64,000 bases of DNA from Inonotus obliquus (taxonomy: Eukaryota > Basidiomycota > Agaricomycetes > Hymenochaetales > Hymenochaetaceae). The notes beneath the pieces were generated by a model. The model ran no database searches, was not told the origin of the DNA, and worked only from the letters and a program-made list of their open reading frames with translations. The DNA is taken from assembly GCA_032164295.1 (NCBI GenBank), contig JAJHTX010000010.1:372001-436000 (forward strand), written 5' to 3'. How positions within the stretch are numbered: the stretch's first letter is position 1; each line of letters opens with the position of its first letter. The position numbers were made by a program, and so were the translations under genes. Shown piece after piece: positions 28,187-38,229 of this stretch.

Positions 28187-28905
28187 ATGGTTGTACATGA
28201 TAAAGTCGATTATCCGATCCATCAGTCCCCAGAGGACTTGGCGTGGTAGATCGAGTCACGCTCTTGGTTGGTCAACTGTTTCGTTTAATGGCCTCAAAAC
28301 GTCAAAGCGAGGAGTAGGTATCCTAGCAAAAATAAAAGATATGACACAAAAAGAGACTATCCAATTTTCTTTTGACAACGCACCAGGCGTCGGTGGTACC
28401 GGAATTCCGACAATCACGAAGAATCCGCTGCATCTTTTACGAGTCGTGAAGCTGTCAGATAATATGATGCTGGGGGTCGTTTTTACAAACACATCTCGAT
28501 CTGAGAATGAGCAGGTTAGTATGGCGCTAAATCGTAAAGACTGGCACTCTCAATGTTGCTCTCCATCCAATCATCCTCTTCTATTGCCTGGTCCTACAGT
28601 CCATCCCGCTCACACTCCTTACGGCGAAGCGATATTGTAATGGGCCAGGGATACGGTAAACGGAATGACAGATGTCCAGCTCGAATAAAAGGCTCGAGTA
28701 GTAATTAACTCGTCTGTTCGTTGAACGCGAATCCAAAGGGCCCTACATCAGCGAGCTCGAGATGCAAAAGCTTGCCGTATTCAAGCCTGCTGCTGAGGAT
28801 TCGGACAAAAGCGGTGTAAATTACATGAGCAGCGAAGCAGCAGATGACGAGGAGGACCCGAGGAGGAACTTTTGCGTTCCTTCGACTGTATCACATAACC
28901 TATAG
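28187..28905 (+). CDS. Possible multi-exon gene of unknown function
   Basis: I do not recognise a family. An ATG at 28187 opens a 20-codon frame (MVVHDKVDYPIHQSPEDLAW). A second open segment from about 28322 to 28515 (KDMTQKETIQFSFDNAPGVG, then NPLHLLRVVKLSDNMMLGVV) ends at a plausible donor. A third short exon around 28603-28660 and an acidic last segment near 28745-28905 (GPYISELEMQKLAVFKPAAE ...) end in TAG. The segments look coding and are separated by splice-like borders, but the first intron does not join cleanly, so the model is tentative and may be a decayed gene. It lies between copies A and C of the lineage-specific family, with no promoter resemblance to them. Confidence 0.35.
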
Positions 28906-30451
28906 AAATTTAAGATTAGTCATGACTTCCAGAATTGTACAACAAATTTTGGATGGCGATCCTATCCTTTCTCGGACGGAAGAACCAGGTTTTCTCAGCC
29001 TGAGTGAGACTCAGACATGAAGCGTGCTTATCGTTGACTTTCCTCTCTCTCTCGCACGATGGGCTAGACGACACGCGGGTATTAGGAGATGGGGCGCTGA
29101 TGTTCCGACTTGAAATGCCTCTATGATGATACGACAAAATGGTTTACTGGTTTACATAGTATATTCCAGCATTTATTTCAGCTCATGCCCGGGTCAACCT
29201 CAAACAGTTACTATACAGGTCACAACAAAGTTCAAGAAAATTGCGGTAAAGGAGGAGTCGTTGGACATTCATGTCCACGACCTGGCACTGCTGGAAAGTA
29301 GTTCACCCCACAATTCGTTGGTGAAGCAACAAGAGATAAATCACATTCATTCACAGGCCAGCCCCACTTGTCATTTCTATCCAGCAGATTTCGACGATCC
29401 TAGGATAAATCCACCTGACATTCTCTATGTGGAACGCGGGAGGATTGATCATAAGATTGCGACTCTGTGGAAGAAACGAGCCATCGGCACTGGAGGAAGC
29501 TGCCCTATTACCCAGCGGACGACATGTATAGCCATCTGTAACACTGAGCAGCCCTACACTCGTCTGAGCCAGAGCGGATTTTGTTGCAGCTGAGTGGTAT
29601 TCTCGGAATCCCGACTTCCAACTCGAACGGGTACCACGCTGGCTGCAGCAGAGCCGACATTGTGTTTGCCATCTCCTGGAATGGAATAGAGAGTATCGTG
29701 GATTGAAGAGATGGATTCTCAGTGTGCGTCAAGCACACTTTCTCAGCAATGCGAGAATGCATGGTTGAGCACTGAATAGAACGTGATTCAAAAAGAATCG
29801 TTCCTACTTCTCGATGACCGACTGTCTCGATGACCGACTGAATCACGACATCGCGGCAACTGGATAGTCAAAAGGAAAGCATTCAAAAGCACCCGAAAGG
29901 TGCAAAGGAGTATTACGTCCGGAATTATCATGACCGAGGAAAAGCCACGCTTTAATGCTGTCATTCGCACAATGCTGTCATTTGCACAATGCGAGAGGCA
30001 GCATTGAAGGTAAAAGGCTAATTTAAAACCCGGTCGAGGAGTAGAAAGAAGAAAGGGACCAAGTCCTAGCGAATTTCTGACATACCTCTGGATCGTAGTA
30101 ATCGTACTTGCGACGGACTGACTGTGAGGTACTGACGGGAGGGAAAGCTGGGTGACTTTATATCGCTATCACTGTGGCCTGCACCTTTCAAGCCAGGACC
30201 TTATCCAGCCGGTCCTTTATTACGCTATCTTTTCCACTAAGCCGCAAAATATGTAATATAATATATTGTTTTGACGTATTCCGATCTAATTTTAATATTA
30301 AAACCAATGCAAGTAATGCGGCTTTGGTAGAATTGCGGCTGATCAAGTTTCCAAGCCGCCGTCTGGGCGGGCCGAGTTATGTACTTTGAGAGAGGGAGGC
30401 TTAGATGTGGTGGAATAGATTGGTGTCGCACGGCCCACGAAGCACAAAACT
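28906..30451. other. Unassigned interval with exon-like fragments
   Basis: The plus strand at about 29190-29590 has open stretches (for example KIAVKEESLDIHVHDLALLE), and about 29580-29770 another (ERVPRWLQQSRHC, EWNREYRGLKRWIL). No start, family or complete splice model could be found. An AT-rich stretch at 30239-30324 is bordered by an 8-bp inverted repeat AAGCCGCA/TGCGGCTT, too short to call an element. Confidence 0.35.
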
Positions 30452-30463
30452 CGGCATCTTCCG
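30452..30463 (+). promoter_or_regulatory. CGG-N6-CCG site upstream of family copy C
   Basis: CGG, spacer CATCTT, CCG, 111 bp before the ATG of copy C and 21 bp before a TATAAAA at 30484-30490. The position matches the sites upstream of the other family members. Binding by a Zn2Cys6 factor is inferred. Confidence 0.55.
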
Positions 30464-30573
30464 TACAAACCACAGGGCCCTCCTATAAAATCCAACAATC
30501 CCTCTTTCTAATCCCTCTACCGCAACGCTCATAACCTCAACTGCTTGCCCTCCGTCTGCACAATACTTCAACG

Positions 30574-31730
30574 ATGGTCTTCATCATCAAATATCTCTGG
30601 GAGAAAATCCCGAAATATACCCCACCACCCTTCCAATTCGACCCGTTTGGATTTGACGAAGAGGTGTCCGATATCGAACCACACATCGAAGGTATGGTCG
30701 ACTTCGTTAACGAATTCGACGACCCGCTCGCGCATCTCGGGAAACCAGGGAATAACGTCCGGACCGTGGATTGTGAGCTGCAACATCCGAGGCCGGTACC
30801 GAAGATCGCACTACAGGATGCGTTGGCCAAGTTCGAGAAGGTGTGGTTTTAGCAACTTTTCATCGTTCGCGCCCGCTAATCTCATCAAAATAGATGGCCT
30901 GCCTGCCTGATACTCTTCCTGAGCTCAGTCAGCGAGCATCGCTGAATGAGTCCGCCCCTTATTCGTCGGTGCACGACATCAAGCCACTTGGCGAAGGTAG
31001 GCCTGTGACCAGGCCACAAGGCGATACGCGATTCGGCCCGTTGCTCTTCGCGCAGCACAAGGACGCTATGGCCTCGACAATCTCGAATAGCCGTTTCAAT
31101 CCCTCCGTTGTTGTACCTGAGCCGAATCCTGCCTCGCTCCGTCCCTCTGGTGGCCTGGCCTGCCTTTCTCCAAGTTTCTTGGAGCATTTTGAAGGTTACG
31201 AGCGTACACAGCCCCCGCGGCCTACGTTCGTCCTGAGTAGACGGTCGACAGATGAGTCTGTACCCGTTCAGAAGCCAGTCCCGATGACTGGTTCGCACAC
31301 TTCGGACGATAGCAGCACCGACAGTCAGATCGAGGAAGTCAGACATGACGCCTTGCTTCCAGTTGAACTGAGCAAAGAAGAGTCCGTGTTTAACTGGATT
31401 GATAAGTGGAACGACGACGGCCTTTGCACCACGGAGACCAGCAGATCCGGATTCTCATTCGCGGACGATTCGTTCCGCTCTGCGGCGCTCGACGATTATT
31501 TCGGAGATGACGAGAGTTCCGATTCGGGCTCTTCGTACTGGTACTCCCCGAGTCCTATGGCCTTGATCTCGCAGCCACCGTCTCCGGACCTACCTGCGTA
31601 CGACACACCAGCGATGAGATTCGTCCCGAGAGCATCCGCAAATATTGAAGCGGACGATTTCAACGCAGCGTTCACCCTCCATCGGGGTCGCATGGTAGAC
31701 GAAGCGATGTCTGGCTTTCTCCCTGGTTAG
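30574..31730 (+). CDS. Lineage-specific acidic protein family, copy C (divergent)
   Basis: Function unknown. Exons 30574-30840 and 30894-31730 keep one frame and give 367 residues. Exon 1 ends HPRPVPKIALQDALAKFEK at the intron, matching the exon-1 ends of the other family copies in motif and splice position. The rest is acidic, Ser/Asp-rich and Pro-rich with no known domain, signal peptide or membrane segment. Unlike A, D, E and F it lacks the PTVRL/EEPLPF C-terminal signature and ends DEAMSGFLPG, so it is either an early-diverged member or shares only its first exon and promoter with the family. A TATAAAA about 85 bp upstream and a CGG-N6-CCG site support the start. Confidence 0.7.
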
Positions 31731-32492
31731 GCATAAGATTTGCTGCAAGAGGTCAGATAAGTGAAACAAGAAGGAGTAAGTCCTACATCAAATATTTGGT
31801 ATACCCAGAGGCTAACCAAGCCACTAGACCCGACGAAGCGGGTGATTGTACATACCAAAGACCACTTTTCTTTGCGCTATTTCTTCTTTCTCCCCAATAT
31901 GGTTTCCTTCTTTCTGTACAACAGTATCGCCTCCTGCAAGATCTTCGTCTTGACACACGCACGGAACGACCGGCCCCATCCATCGGCATCATGTGTCGAG
32001 CCAAAGCGCTTAATCGCGCCGCGGTATGCAAAAGAACTCAACCAGCCTACTGCTAGCTCCGCACCTCGGTTGAGCGCTGCATGATGTCGAGCGATGGCGA
32101 TCAAGTATGCAGAAGCGTGCTTACCTCCGCGACGTGTTGGTCAAGACGGGCAAAGGCTTGAAAGTCTTCATCACGTTAGAAGATATTTCGCCATTGGTCC
32201 TGCATAGGCGTCCTTTCGCTTCTGCAGATTATTGTACAAGTAGCTAGTTTTCCTCCGCGTCTTCCTTTTTTGCGCTTGCTACTGTATTAGTATCAATTGA
32301 CAATAAACAGTTGCCGACTCCAGTTGCTCGCTAGGTCAGAAACAGAGCAACTGGGAAAGGCTTGTCTGTGATCATAAACACACTGTGTGCATCCTTCCTG
32401 AGTTACCTGAACGGCACATTTATTGAAGAGCAGCATTGTTGACATTATACACCGGTCGTATCCCGTAAAAATTCTGTAGGCAGGAAGTTAAG
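31731..32492. other. Intergenic between copy C and the mitochondrial carrier
   Basis: The 3' ends of two convergent genes. Only short overlapping frames; nothing recognised. Confidence 0.5.
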
Positions 32493-34119
32493 TTAACCTC
32501 GCTTCTCGGAATATTCGCACATACCTCGTGTCAACTCAAACGCCCCAAATGTTGCGCCAGCCGCGGGAATGCTTCATGAGACTTAGCTTTTTTTAATTTA
32601 CTTACATCTCGAATGGCGTACCTCCTGAGTACTGTAGATCAGAAGTATATCAGCGAACGATCCATTCAGAAATAAGGAAGAAGCATACATGATGGCGATA
32701 ATCCACGGAAAAGACCGATGCTAGAACGAACTATTTTCAGCGTTTTCACTTGCTTGATCAGGGATTGAGGCTCACAATCCGCCCTCCCTAACTATAGTCC
32801 TGAACTCATGAGCAATGTACTGAACGGGAGTGCCCGTTGGCGGAGTGGCACGCAGTTGGACACGCGATTTGATCACGTCTACACGGAACTGGAATGAACA
32901 AAGTTTTATCGGCAGGTGGCAGAAACATTCGTACCCAGGGGATAACAAGAAAGCCAGTACGAAATCTATTCGAGAATGAGTATCCCTTATGAAGTGAGGG
33001 AAGGCATGCAACATACACCTCCACAGGAGCCACTAGCAAGAAGTGCCCAGACTGGAAGTCCGTTTGGCCCTGGGTAGCGTTCGCGGAAGCGGCGCTTCGC
33101 AAATTCAAAACCTAGGTGCACGTTAGTTGAACTGACACTCTTATCCAGAAAAAAAAATGCCATGCCTGTGTAGAAACTATTAGAAAAATGTTAAGTCAGT
33201 CGCAGGTATTTGTCCCAGAATAAGCATAATGCAAACCCCGCATAGGCTGGTATTTCTCGAGCGACAGTAACCTGCGAAGCAAAATGAGATACGGGTATAC
33301 GACTGGAATAAATTTGCTTACCCAGAAACCACGCATGACTCCTTTTCTGAAACCCCATTGGGACCACATCTCACTCATAACGACCCGTAGACGTTTGTCC
33401 TCTGGACTACCATATTGACCTTGCATGCGAACCTTAAACATCTCGACTGCGTCGGAAGCGTTTCAGTCTTTACATGCTCTGGATGACTTAAGCAATTAGT
33501 TACACCCACCAGGACTTGCAAGGACAGAGTTAGCTACTCCAGCCATCGCGCCTGCTAAAGCGATTTCCTTCAAGGAGAGGTCCGGAAACGGAGAAATGAT
33601 GCGCTTTGAGATAGCGTAGGATGTAAAAAGCAAGGAGTTGACGCCGGCAATGCCGATAAGTGGACTAGCCATTCCTACCGTCGTGAATGAATCAGATTGC
33701 AATACGTTATAAGAAAATGTTGACAAAACACACCCTTCCATAAGGCGAGTACTCCTTCCTTCCGTACTGTTTGGAGTAAGATATCCATAGGACCTTTCTG
33801 TAGGAAGACATTACCAAGCTTGAGCATCATTAGATGAAGCATGTTACTCACAAACATTCCCTCTGAGAAATAGGATTAGCGTCTAGATTAACAGATGAAG
33901 ATATCATCTTACTAGGAGCTATCTGCGCACGCGTCTTGACCGTATCAAGAGGTTGACCGACGAGTACTTGAGCAGCACCACCTGATAAGATATTAGCAAC
34001 CATCATCTCTCAGTTCCATTCAATAAGAGGACAGCCAACAAACCGACGCTTCCTGCGATGAGCTCGTTTATAGTGCTCGGGTGCCATATCGAATCGAGGA
34101 CGCCAGGTATTTTCGTCAT
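32493..34119 (-). CDS. Mitochondrial carrier family (SLC25) transporter
   Basis: An inner-membrane solute carrier with three repeats of two helices each. The N-terminus (MTKIPGVLDSIW...INELIAGSVG) is exon 1, 34044-34119. Exon 2 carries the first signature PLDTVKTRAQ. Next come KGPMDILLQTVRKEGVLALW, then SPLIGIAGVNSLLF and the second repeat with SPVEMFKVRMQGQYG, then AREIPAYAGF, FEFAKRRF and the third signature DVIKSRVQL. The last exon (AAGATFGAFELTR) ends at TAA 32493-32495. About nine exons with short introns; inner borders are approximate. All three P-x-[DE]-x-x-K-x-R-type motifs are visible. The second-repeat and AREIPAYAGF sequences resemble acylcarnitine/amino-acid type carriers, but the substrate cannot be fixed. 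It is transcribed divergently from REX4 with about 226 bp between starts. Confidence 0.87.
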
Positions 34120-34345
34120 TTTATCGAACTAGAATCGTACCAGCGTATTTCTCAAGAGAGTCGGAGTAGAAAAACTGAGCTCGACCCGGAAAATGGAGGT
34201 TTAAAGAAAGATAAGTATGGGGGTTGGGAAGACATGGTTATCGAAGGCAAGATAGCGCAAGCACGAGAGTCTCGCGTCACACGATCCACGCGCTTCGCAT
34301 CAACAAAAATTCAAGACCGCATCCACCACAGTGACTTCTTCCACC

Positions 34346-35767
34346 ATGATGATCACAAAATCCAATACAACAAAAGGAAAACAAAAGGAAAAACTCTCGG
34401 AGCAACTGCCGTCTGCTAACTGGCTTGCTCTTCAGAAGGCATGTATGTCATTGGACTACCTTTCTTTTTCGAGGGTGGCACTCATTCATCTCTACGCACA
34501 GAAAATCAAAAGCTCGTCGAAGTCGTTTTCGAAACCACATCCGAAAAAGCGAAGAAGAACGGAAAGTGCTGCAGACGATGGGATCAGCGATGCAGGGAGT
34601 AGTACTCGGGGAAGCGTATCGGTTTCACACTTTGCGCGAGGTCGAGATTCGCAGTCCCCTCATCCATCTATCTCTGCCGGAATCGAATCCGCTCCTCTCA
34701 GTCATGGGCGAGAATCCTTGGACTACCTGCGGAAGATGGTTCTAGGGCAGCTTACATACTCGGAAGAAGAGAAACAGTGTGTATCTCAATCATGTTTCGA
34801 AATCGGTGTTCTGACTGAAGCCTTCAAGGCCGGGGAAGTATCTTGCGCTTGATTGCGAAATGGTTGGCGTCGGCCCGAATGGCTCGGAATCCTCGCTCGC
34901 TCGTGTCAGTTTGGTTAATTATCATGGCGCTATCATTTTGGACGAGTTCGTTAGACAGCGGGAGCGCGTCGCTGATTATCGTACTTTTGTGAGCGGCGTA
35001 CGTGCTGAGGACATGACCAAAGGTAGATTCTTTCTAAGTCTGCATTGAAATCTTTGCTTATCAGTTCCGTAGCTGTACCGTTTCCTGAGGTACAAAAACG
35101 GGTGGATAAACTATTGAAAGACAGTGTTGTGGTCGGACACGCTCTGAACAACGACTTCAAAGCTCTTTTACTGTCTCATCCACGATCTCTCACTCGCGAT
35201 ACCCAATTGTGCGCCGGGAAAGCGAGAATTCTGAAGACAAAATATCCTGCTCTTCGGAGGCTCGCACAGCAAGAGCTCGGCATCACTATTCAAGCCGGGG
35301 AACATTCTAGCGTATGCTTTTCATGCCTCCTTATTTCGTGTTACTTAACTTGAGATTAGGTAACAGACGCAAGGGCAGCGATGGCACTTTACAGATTACA
35401 TCGTAGAGAATGGGATAAGATCTTCCGCAACGTTTCAAAGAACACCGCTTCATCCAAGTCTTTAGGAAAGCGGAAGGCATCTCCGGAAGTCGAGGGAGTC
35501 GACCAGGATGACTCCATCGGGCAATCATCATCATCGAAGAAATCCAAACAGACGACAGTAATGTCTGGGGCGGGGAAGCGAGGAATAAGCTCAGGTCTAT
35601 CTACTGTAGTCAAACGAGCTGGGGAACGTATCACACTTGGGAGAGTGGCGCCTGAAACATCGAGAGACGGGGGAGGGAAGAAAGACTGGTGGTCGACCTT
35701 AGATGGTGTTGCATCTTCATCAAGTGGACAAAGAGGTTCGAAAGGAACAATTCAACTCTCACAATAG
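34346..35767 (+). CDS. REX4: RNA exonuclease 4 (DEDDh 3'-5' exonuclease)
   Basis: A nuclear/nucleolar 3'-5' exonuclease of the REX4 group, in yeast linked to pre-rRNA processing. Exons 34346-34780, 34821-35022, 35073-35311 and 35360-35767 sum to 428 codons with an open frame. The N-terminus has a SANWLALQK box and a basic stretch ([12 protein letters not shown]), probably nuclear targeting. Exonuclease motif I is [12 protein letters not shown], motif [15 protein letters not shown] and motif [20 protein letters not shown], giving the D-E-D-D-H set intact. The basic, Ser-rich C-terminus has another possible localisation signal (KKSKQ). Intron 1 would be only 40 nt, short but required for frame: reading through would give a stop before motif I. 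Divergent from the mitochondrial carrier. Confidence 0.87.
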
Positions 35768-35821
35768 CTTTGATTCATGTATACTACTTGTCTTGGCCAC
35801 GGTTTAACGATGTTTGTTGTT

Positions 35822-36301
35822 TGATATCAGGGAAGGGCTTACACTCCGAGCAGCTATCGCCAGCAGTGACTCTGGGTGAGTTGTAATTGAATAGTACTGA
35901 TATTTCCACGCATGTAGGACGACTCTCCGCATCCGATCCTATTAGCCGGGGTAGCATACATAAAGTTACCCATAGATGTAAAAGTCAGTGAGAAGGAAAG
36001 CCTGCTGAAAAGCCTGTCGGTTGATCCAAGTGCGGTGGCTATTCGAAAGCCGGTTCCGAAAGCCTACTCGGTCTCGCAGTCGCAGGTTCTTTCGTCATCC
36101 CATGCAAGAGCATATCCCAGCATGAGAACGTCAGCATGGTCCACGGCGAGGTCCGGGGTCAAGTACTTAGAGCGGGACGGACCGGAGGTTATTGAAGAGG
36201 AGTTAAGGTCAGTTATAGTATTCAGTTGGATGACCTCCTTTGTCTCGAGCATCAACAAAACACTGGCTGCATCGTCGTCAAGTAGTCCATTTCGATACTG
36301 A
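35822..36301 (+). CDS. Possible two-exon gene fragment of unknown function
   Basis: A coding-like exon ending GLHSEQLSPAVTLG at about 35876 is followed by an intron (donor GTGAGTTGTA, acceptor near 35920) and a second exon (PHPILLAGVAYIKLP, VSEKESLLKSLSVDPSAVAI) that runs open to 36301. No start codon for the first exon was found, and I do not recognise a family. It may be a separate small gene or a relic downstream of REX4. Confidence 0.3.
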
Positions 36302-36583
36302 TATCTCCCCCATCGAGAGGTAGAACCTTCGGACAGCGCAGGAACTCTCCTTTCCTCCTACCTTCGCAGCGGACGCAAATGGAATATTAATAGGGGCTCA
36401 TGTTTGGGTTTCTGACCCTGCATAGATCGGAAGGAAGCCCAGCCTCCCGGTATGTAGTACGTAGTCTGATATTATTCTACCCAGTACTGACTGTGCTGAA
36501 CCTCGTCTATGTCGCGCAGTCCTTTGATTGGTCAATCAGTCGATCATGTGATCTCCCTCTTTGTGTTTCCCAACTATCAAATT

Positions 36584-36700
36584 GCCCTTATAGCTCAGTG
36601 GTAGAGCGTATCACTTGTACTTGACACACCTCACGGTGTGATAAAAATACCATTTAATGCAATTATGATAAGGTCTGTCGTTCAATCCGGCATGGGGGCA
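36584..36700 (+). tRNA. tRNA-Thr (anticodon UGU) with a 45-nt intron
   Basis: A full cloverleaf can be folded. The acceptor stem is 36584-36590 with 36693-36699 (7 bp with G-T pairs), and the D-arm is GCTC/GAGC. The anticodon stem is TATCA (36609-36613) with TGATA (36666-36670), and the loop CTTGTA+A has the TGT anticodon at 36616-36618. The variable loop is 5 nt, and the T-arm is TGTCG/CGGCA around TTCAATC. The intron 36620-36664 lies between positions 37 and 38, the standard place for nuclear tRNA introns, and contains a perfect 6-bp hairpin (CACACC/GGTGTG, 4-nt loop). A nearer TGATA at 36640 could mimic the stem but leaves no normal variable loop. No CCA is encoded, as expected for eukaryotes. 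Confidence 0.93.
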
Positions 36701-36907
36701 TTACTGGTGCTTTATGGTCTTTTTCTCCCTGCAAAAGAGGGTTTTTCCACACCATGTGATAGACAAATGTCAGAGGGACATTTTACTTTTTCTGACTGGG
36801 TCCGCATGTTCATAGTGGAAGTTAGAGGATTGAATGTGTGTACTAATAATGACTACCTACGCATGGAAATGGAAATACATGAAGAAATAGTCAGCCTAAA
36901 TAACATA

Positions 36908-38112
36908 TCAGTATTCAACAGCATCGTCCTCGTCGCCCTGCTGGGGTCGGCCCTGTCCATCTTTCTCCTTGTCGGTCTCACCCTGAGACATTCGGGAACC
37001 GTTCTCCTTTGCACTATCGTCAACATCCATTTCGCTGTCTCTTGTACCACCATTCTCATTCTTGCCGTCAGAAGACGGAACTCGTTCGTCAGTTGGAGAA
37101 CGAACATCTTGGTCGCCGTTTTCATTTTCTTGGTCGTTAGTCTTGGGTTGGTTGTTGCTATTAAGAATGGGCGCGACTTTTTGTCGGATAGATGTGATTT
37201 CTTCAATGCCTGTTGTTCGATCAAGCTTGAATTGTTCCCATTCTTTCTCTGCCGCTTCTTTGGCCTGAAGAATAAAACAGGATGATGAGTGCCCAAACGA
37301 ACAGGAACCGGTACAATTGGCATGCTCACTTGTGTCTTGCGTTTTGACAAGAAGACTTCTTGTTCAGGTGTCAATACGGCTGGCAGGTAGTACAATGGTG
37401 GTGGATGGGACCGAGGTGGTAACAGTGAGGTAATCTTGAACTCGCTTTCCATGTCTGCATCGGAGGGAGGAATGACATCGGAGGTCAGGAAAAAATTTGA
37501 GAGGATTGGGAGATGTGTTCGTCGGTATTTGTGCTAGACATATGTGGACTTAGGCACTTGGGTAAATTGGAATAGGAGGAGTGAACATACAACTGAGTCC
37601 TTGAGCTGCAACTCTTCTTCTTTCCTCACGGCGTTCACCTTGTCTTTTTTCGCATCTTCCACTTGTCTGACTTGGTCAGTCTCTGCTTTCAATTTGTTCT
37701 GCAACCTTTTTTCAATCATCTGCCTCTTTTTTGCCTGAGTTTGAATTTTGAATTTAGTTTTCCTGTTCTGCGATAACGTGAAGGGATTCATATGGGCGAC
37801 GCACTGCTTCACTGGCATTCCGCTCCTTATCCTCAGCCTTGGCTTTGTTCAACGTGTTGACAAGAACTCCAAACATAGATTTACCACGCTTGCGTTCTCC
37901 GCCACCTCCTACTCGTAGAGCATCAAGATTCAGCCGAGGTCGTCTGCTACCGGCAGGAGCGGTGGGTGTCGTAGGCGATCGCATCGCCGCATCATCAGGT
38001 GTTGGAGGTGCTGCTCTCTGTGGCCTGCTAGATGAATTGAGTTAGACTCATGGTAAGTGCTAAGAACTACGCACTCTTCAGTTGACATCGTTACTGCGTC
38101 GTGGTCAACCAA
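36908..38112 (-). CDS. PNN: Pinin/SDK/MemA-domain protein (splicing-associated)
   Basis: A nuclear protein of the Pinin family, which in animals is associated with the exon-junction/splicing machinery. Five exons: 38075-38112, 37805-38027, 37591-37734, 37330-37533 and 36908-37264, giving 321 residues in frame. The MemA region starts KRGKSMFGVLVNTLNKAKAE and continues over the next intron into a long charged coiled-coil (KKRQMIEKRLQNKLKAETDQ). Then follow RRTHLPILSNFFLTSD, LYYLPAVLTPEQEVFLSKRK and AAEKEWEQF. The C-terminal tail is Asp/Glu-rich and disordered, ending DEDDAVEY. Its start is 117 bp from that of SRP72 on the other strand, so the two probably share a promoter. Its 3' end faces the tRNA-Thr gene about 200 bp away. 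Confidence 0.85.
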
Positions 38113-38229
38113 CTGTGCGGAGGAAAGTTAGGTTAGGAATTTGTTGTTGAAGCACGCTAGAGGTGCTGATCACACGTGACACAGTACAACTCAAAGTCAA
38201 ACTTCACTCTCAGTTAGTTTGAGTCCGCC
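38113..38229. promoter_or_regulatory. Bidirectional promoter between PNN and SRP72
   Basis: Only 117 bp separate the two divergent start codons, so both promoters and leaders lie here or overlap the genes. It contains CACACGTGACAC near 38172, an E-box-like core. No TATA box is evident. Confidence 0.6.

Noticed and set aside
25120..29720. Similar words GAGTATCGTGGATT at about 25136 and 29692
   Set aside because: The match covers only about 30 bases and does not extend, so no repeat family is claimed.
30239..30324. AT-rich stretch with 8-bp inverted repeat AAGCCGCA/TGCGGCTT
   Set aside because: Terminal repeats too short and no target duplication, unlike the MITE at 2.3 kb.
34781..34860. Apparent frameshift in REX4 before motif I
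   Set aside because: A 40-nt intron (34781-34820) restores the frame and yields the expected [15 protein letters not shown], so a splice explanation is better than a mutation.
36638..37285. 215-codon plus-strand frame with several hydrophobic segments
   Set aside because: It overlaps the tRNA and is antisense to the last exon of the Pinin gene, whose acidic Asp/Glu codons read as hydrophobic residues on the other strand.
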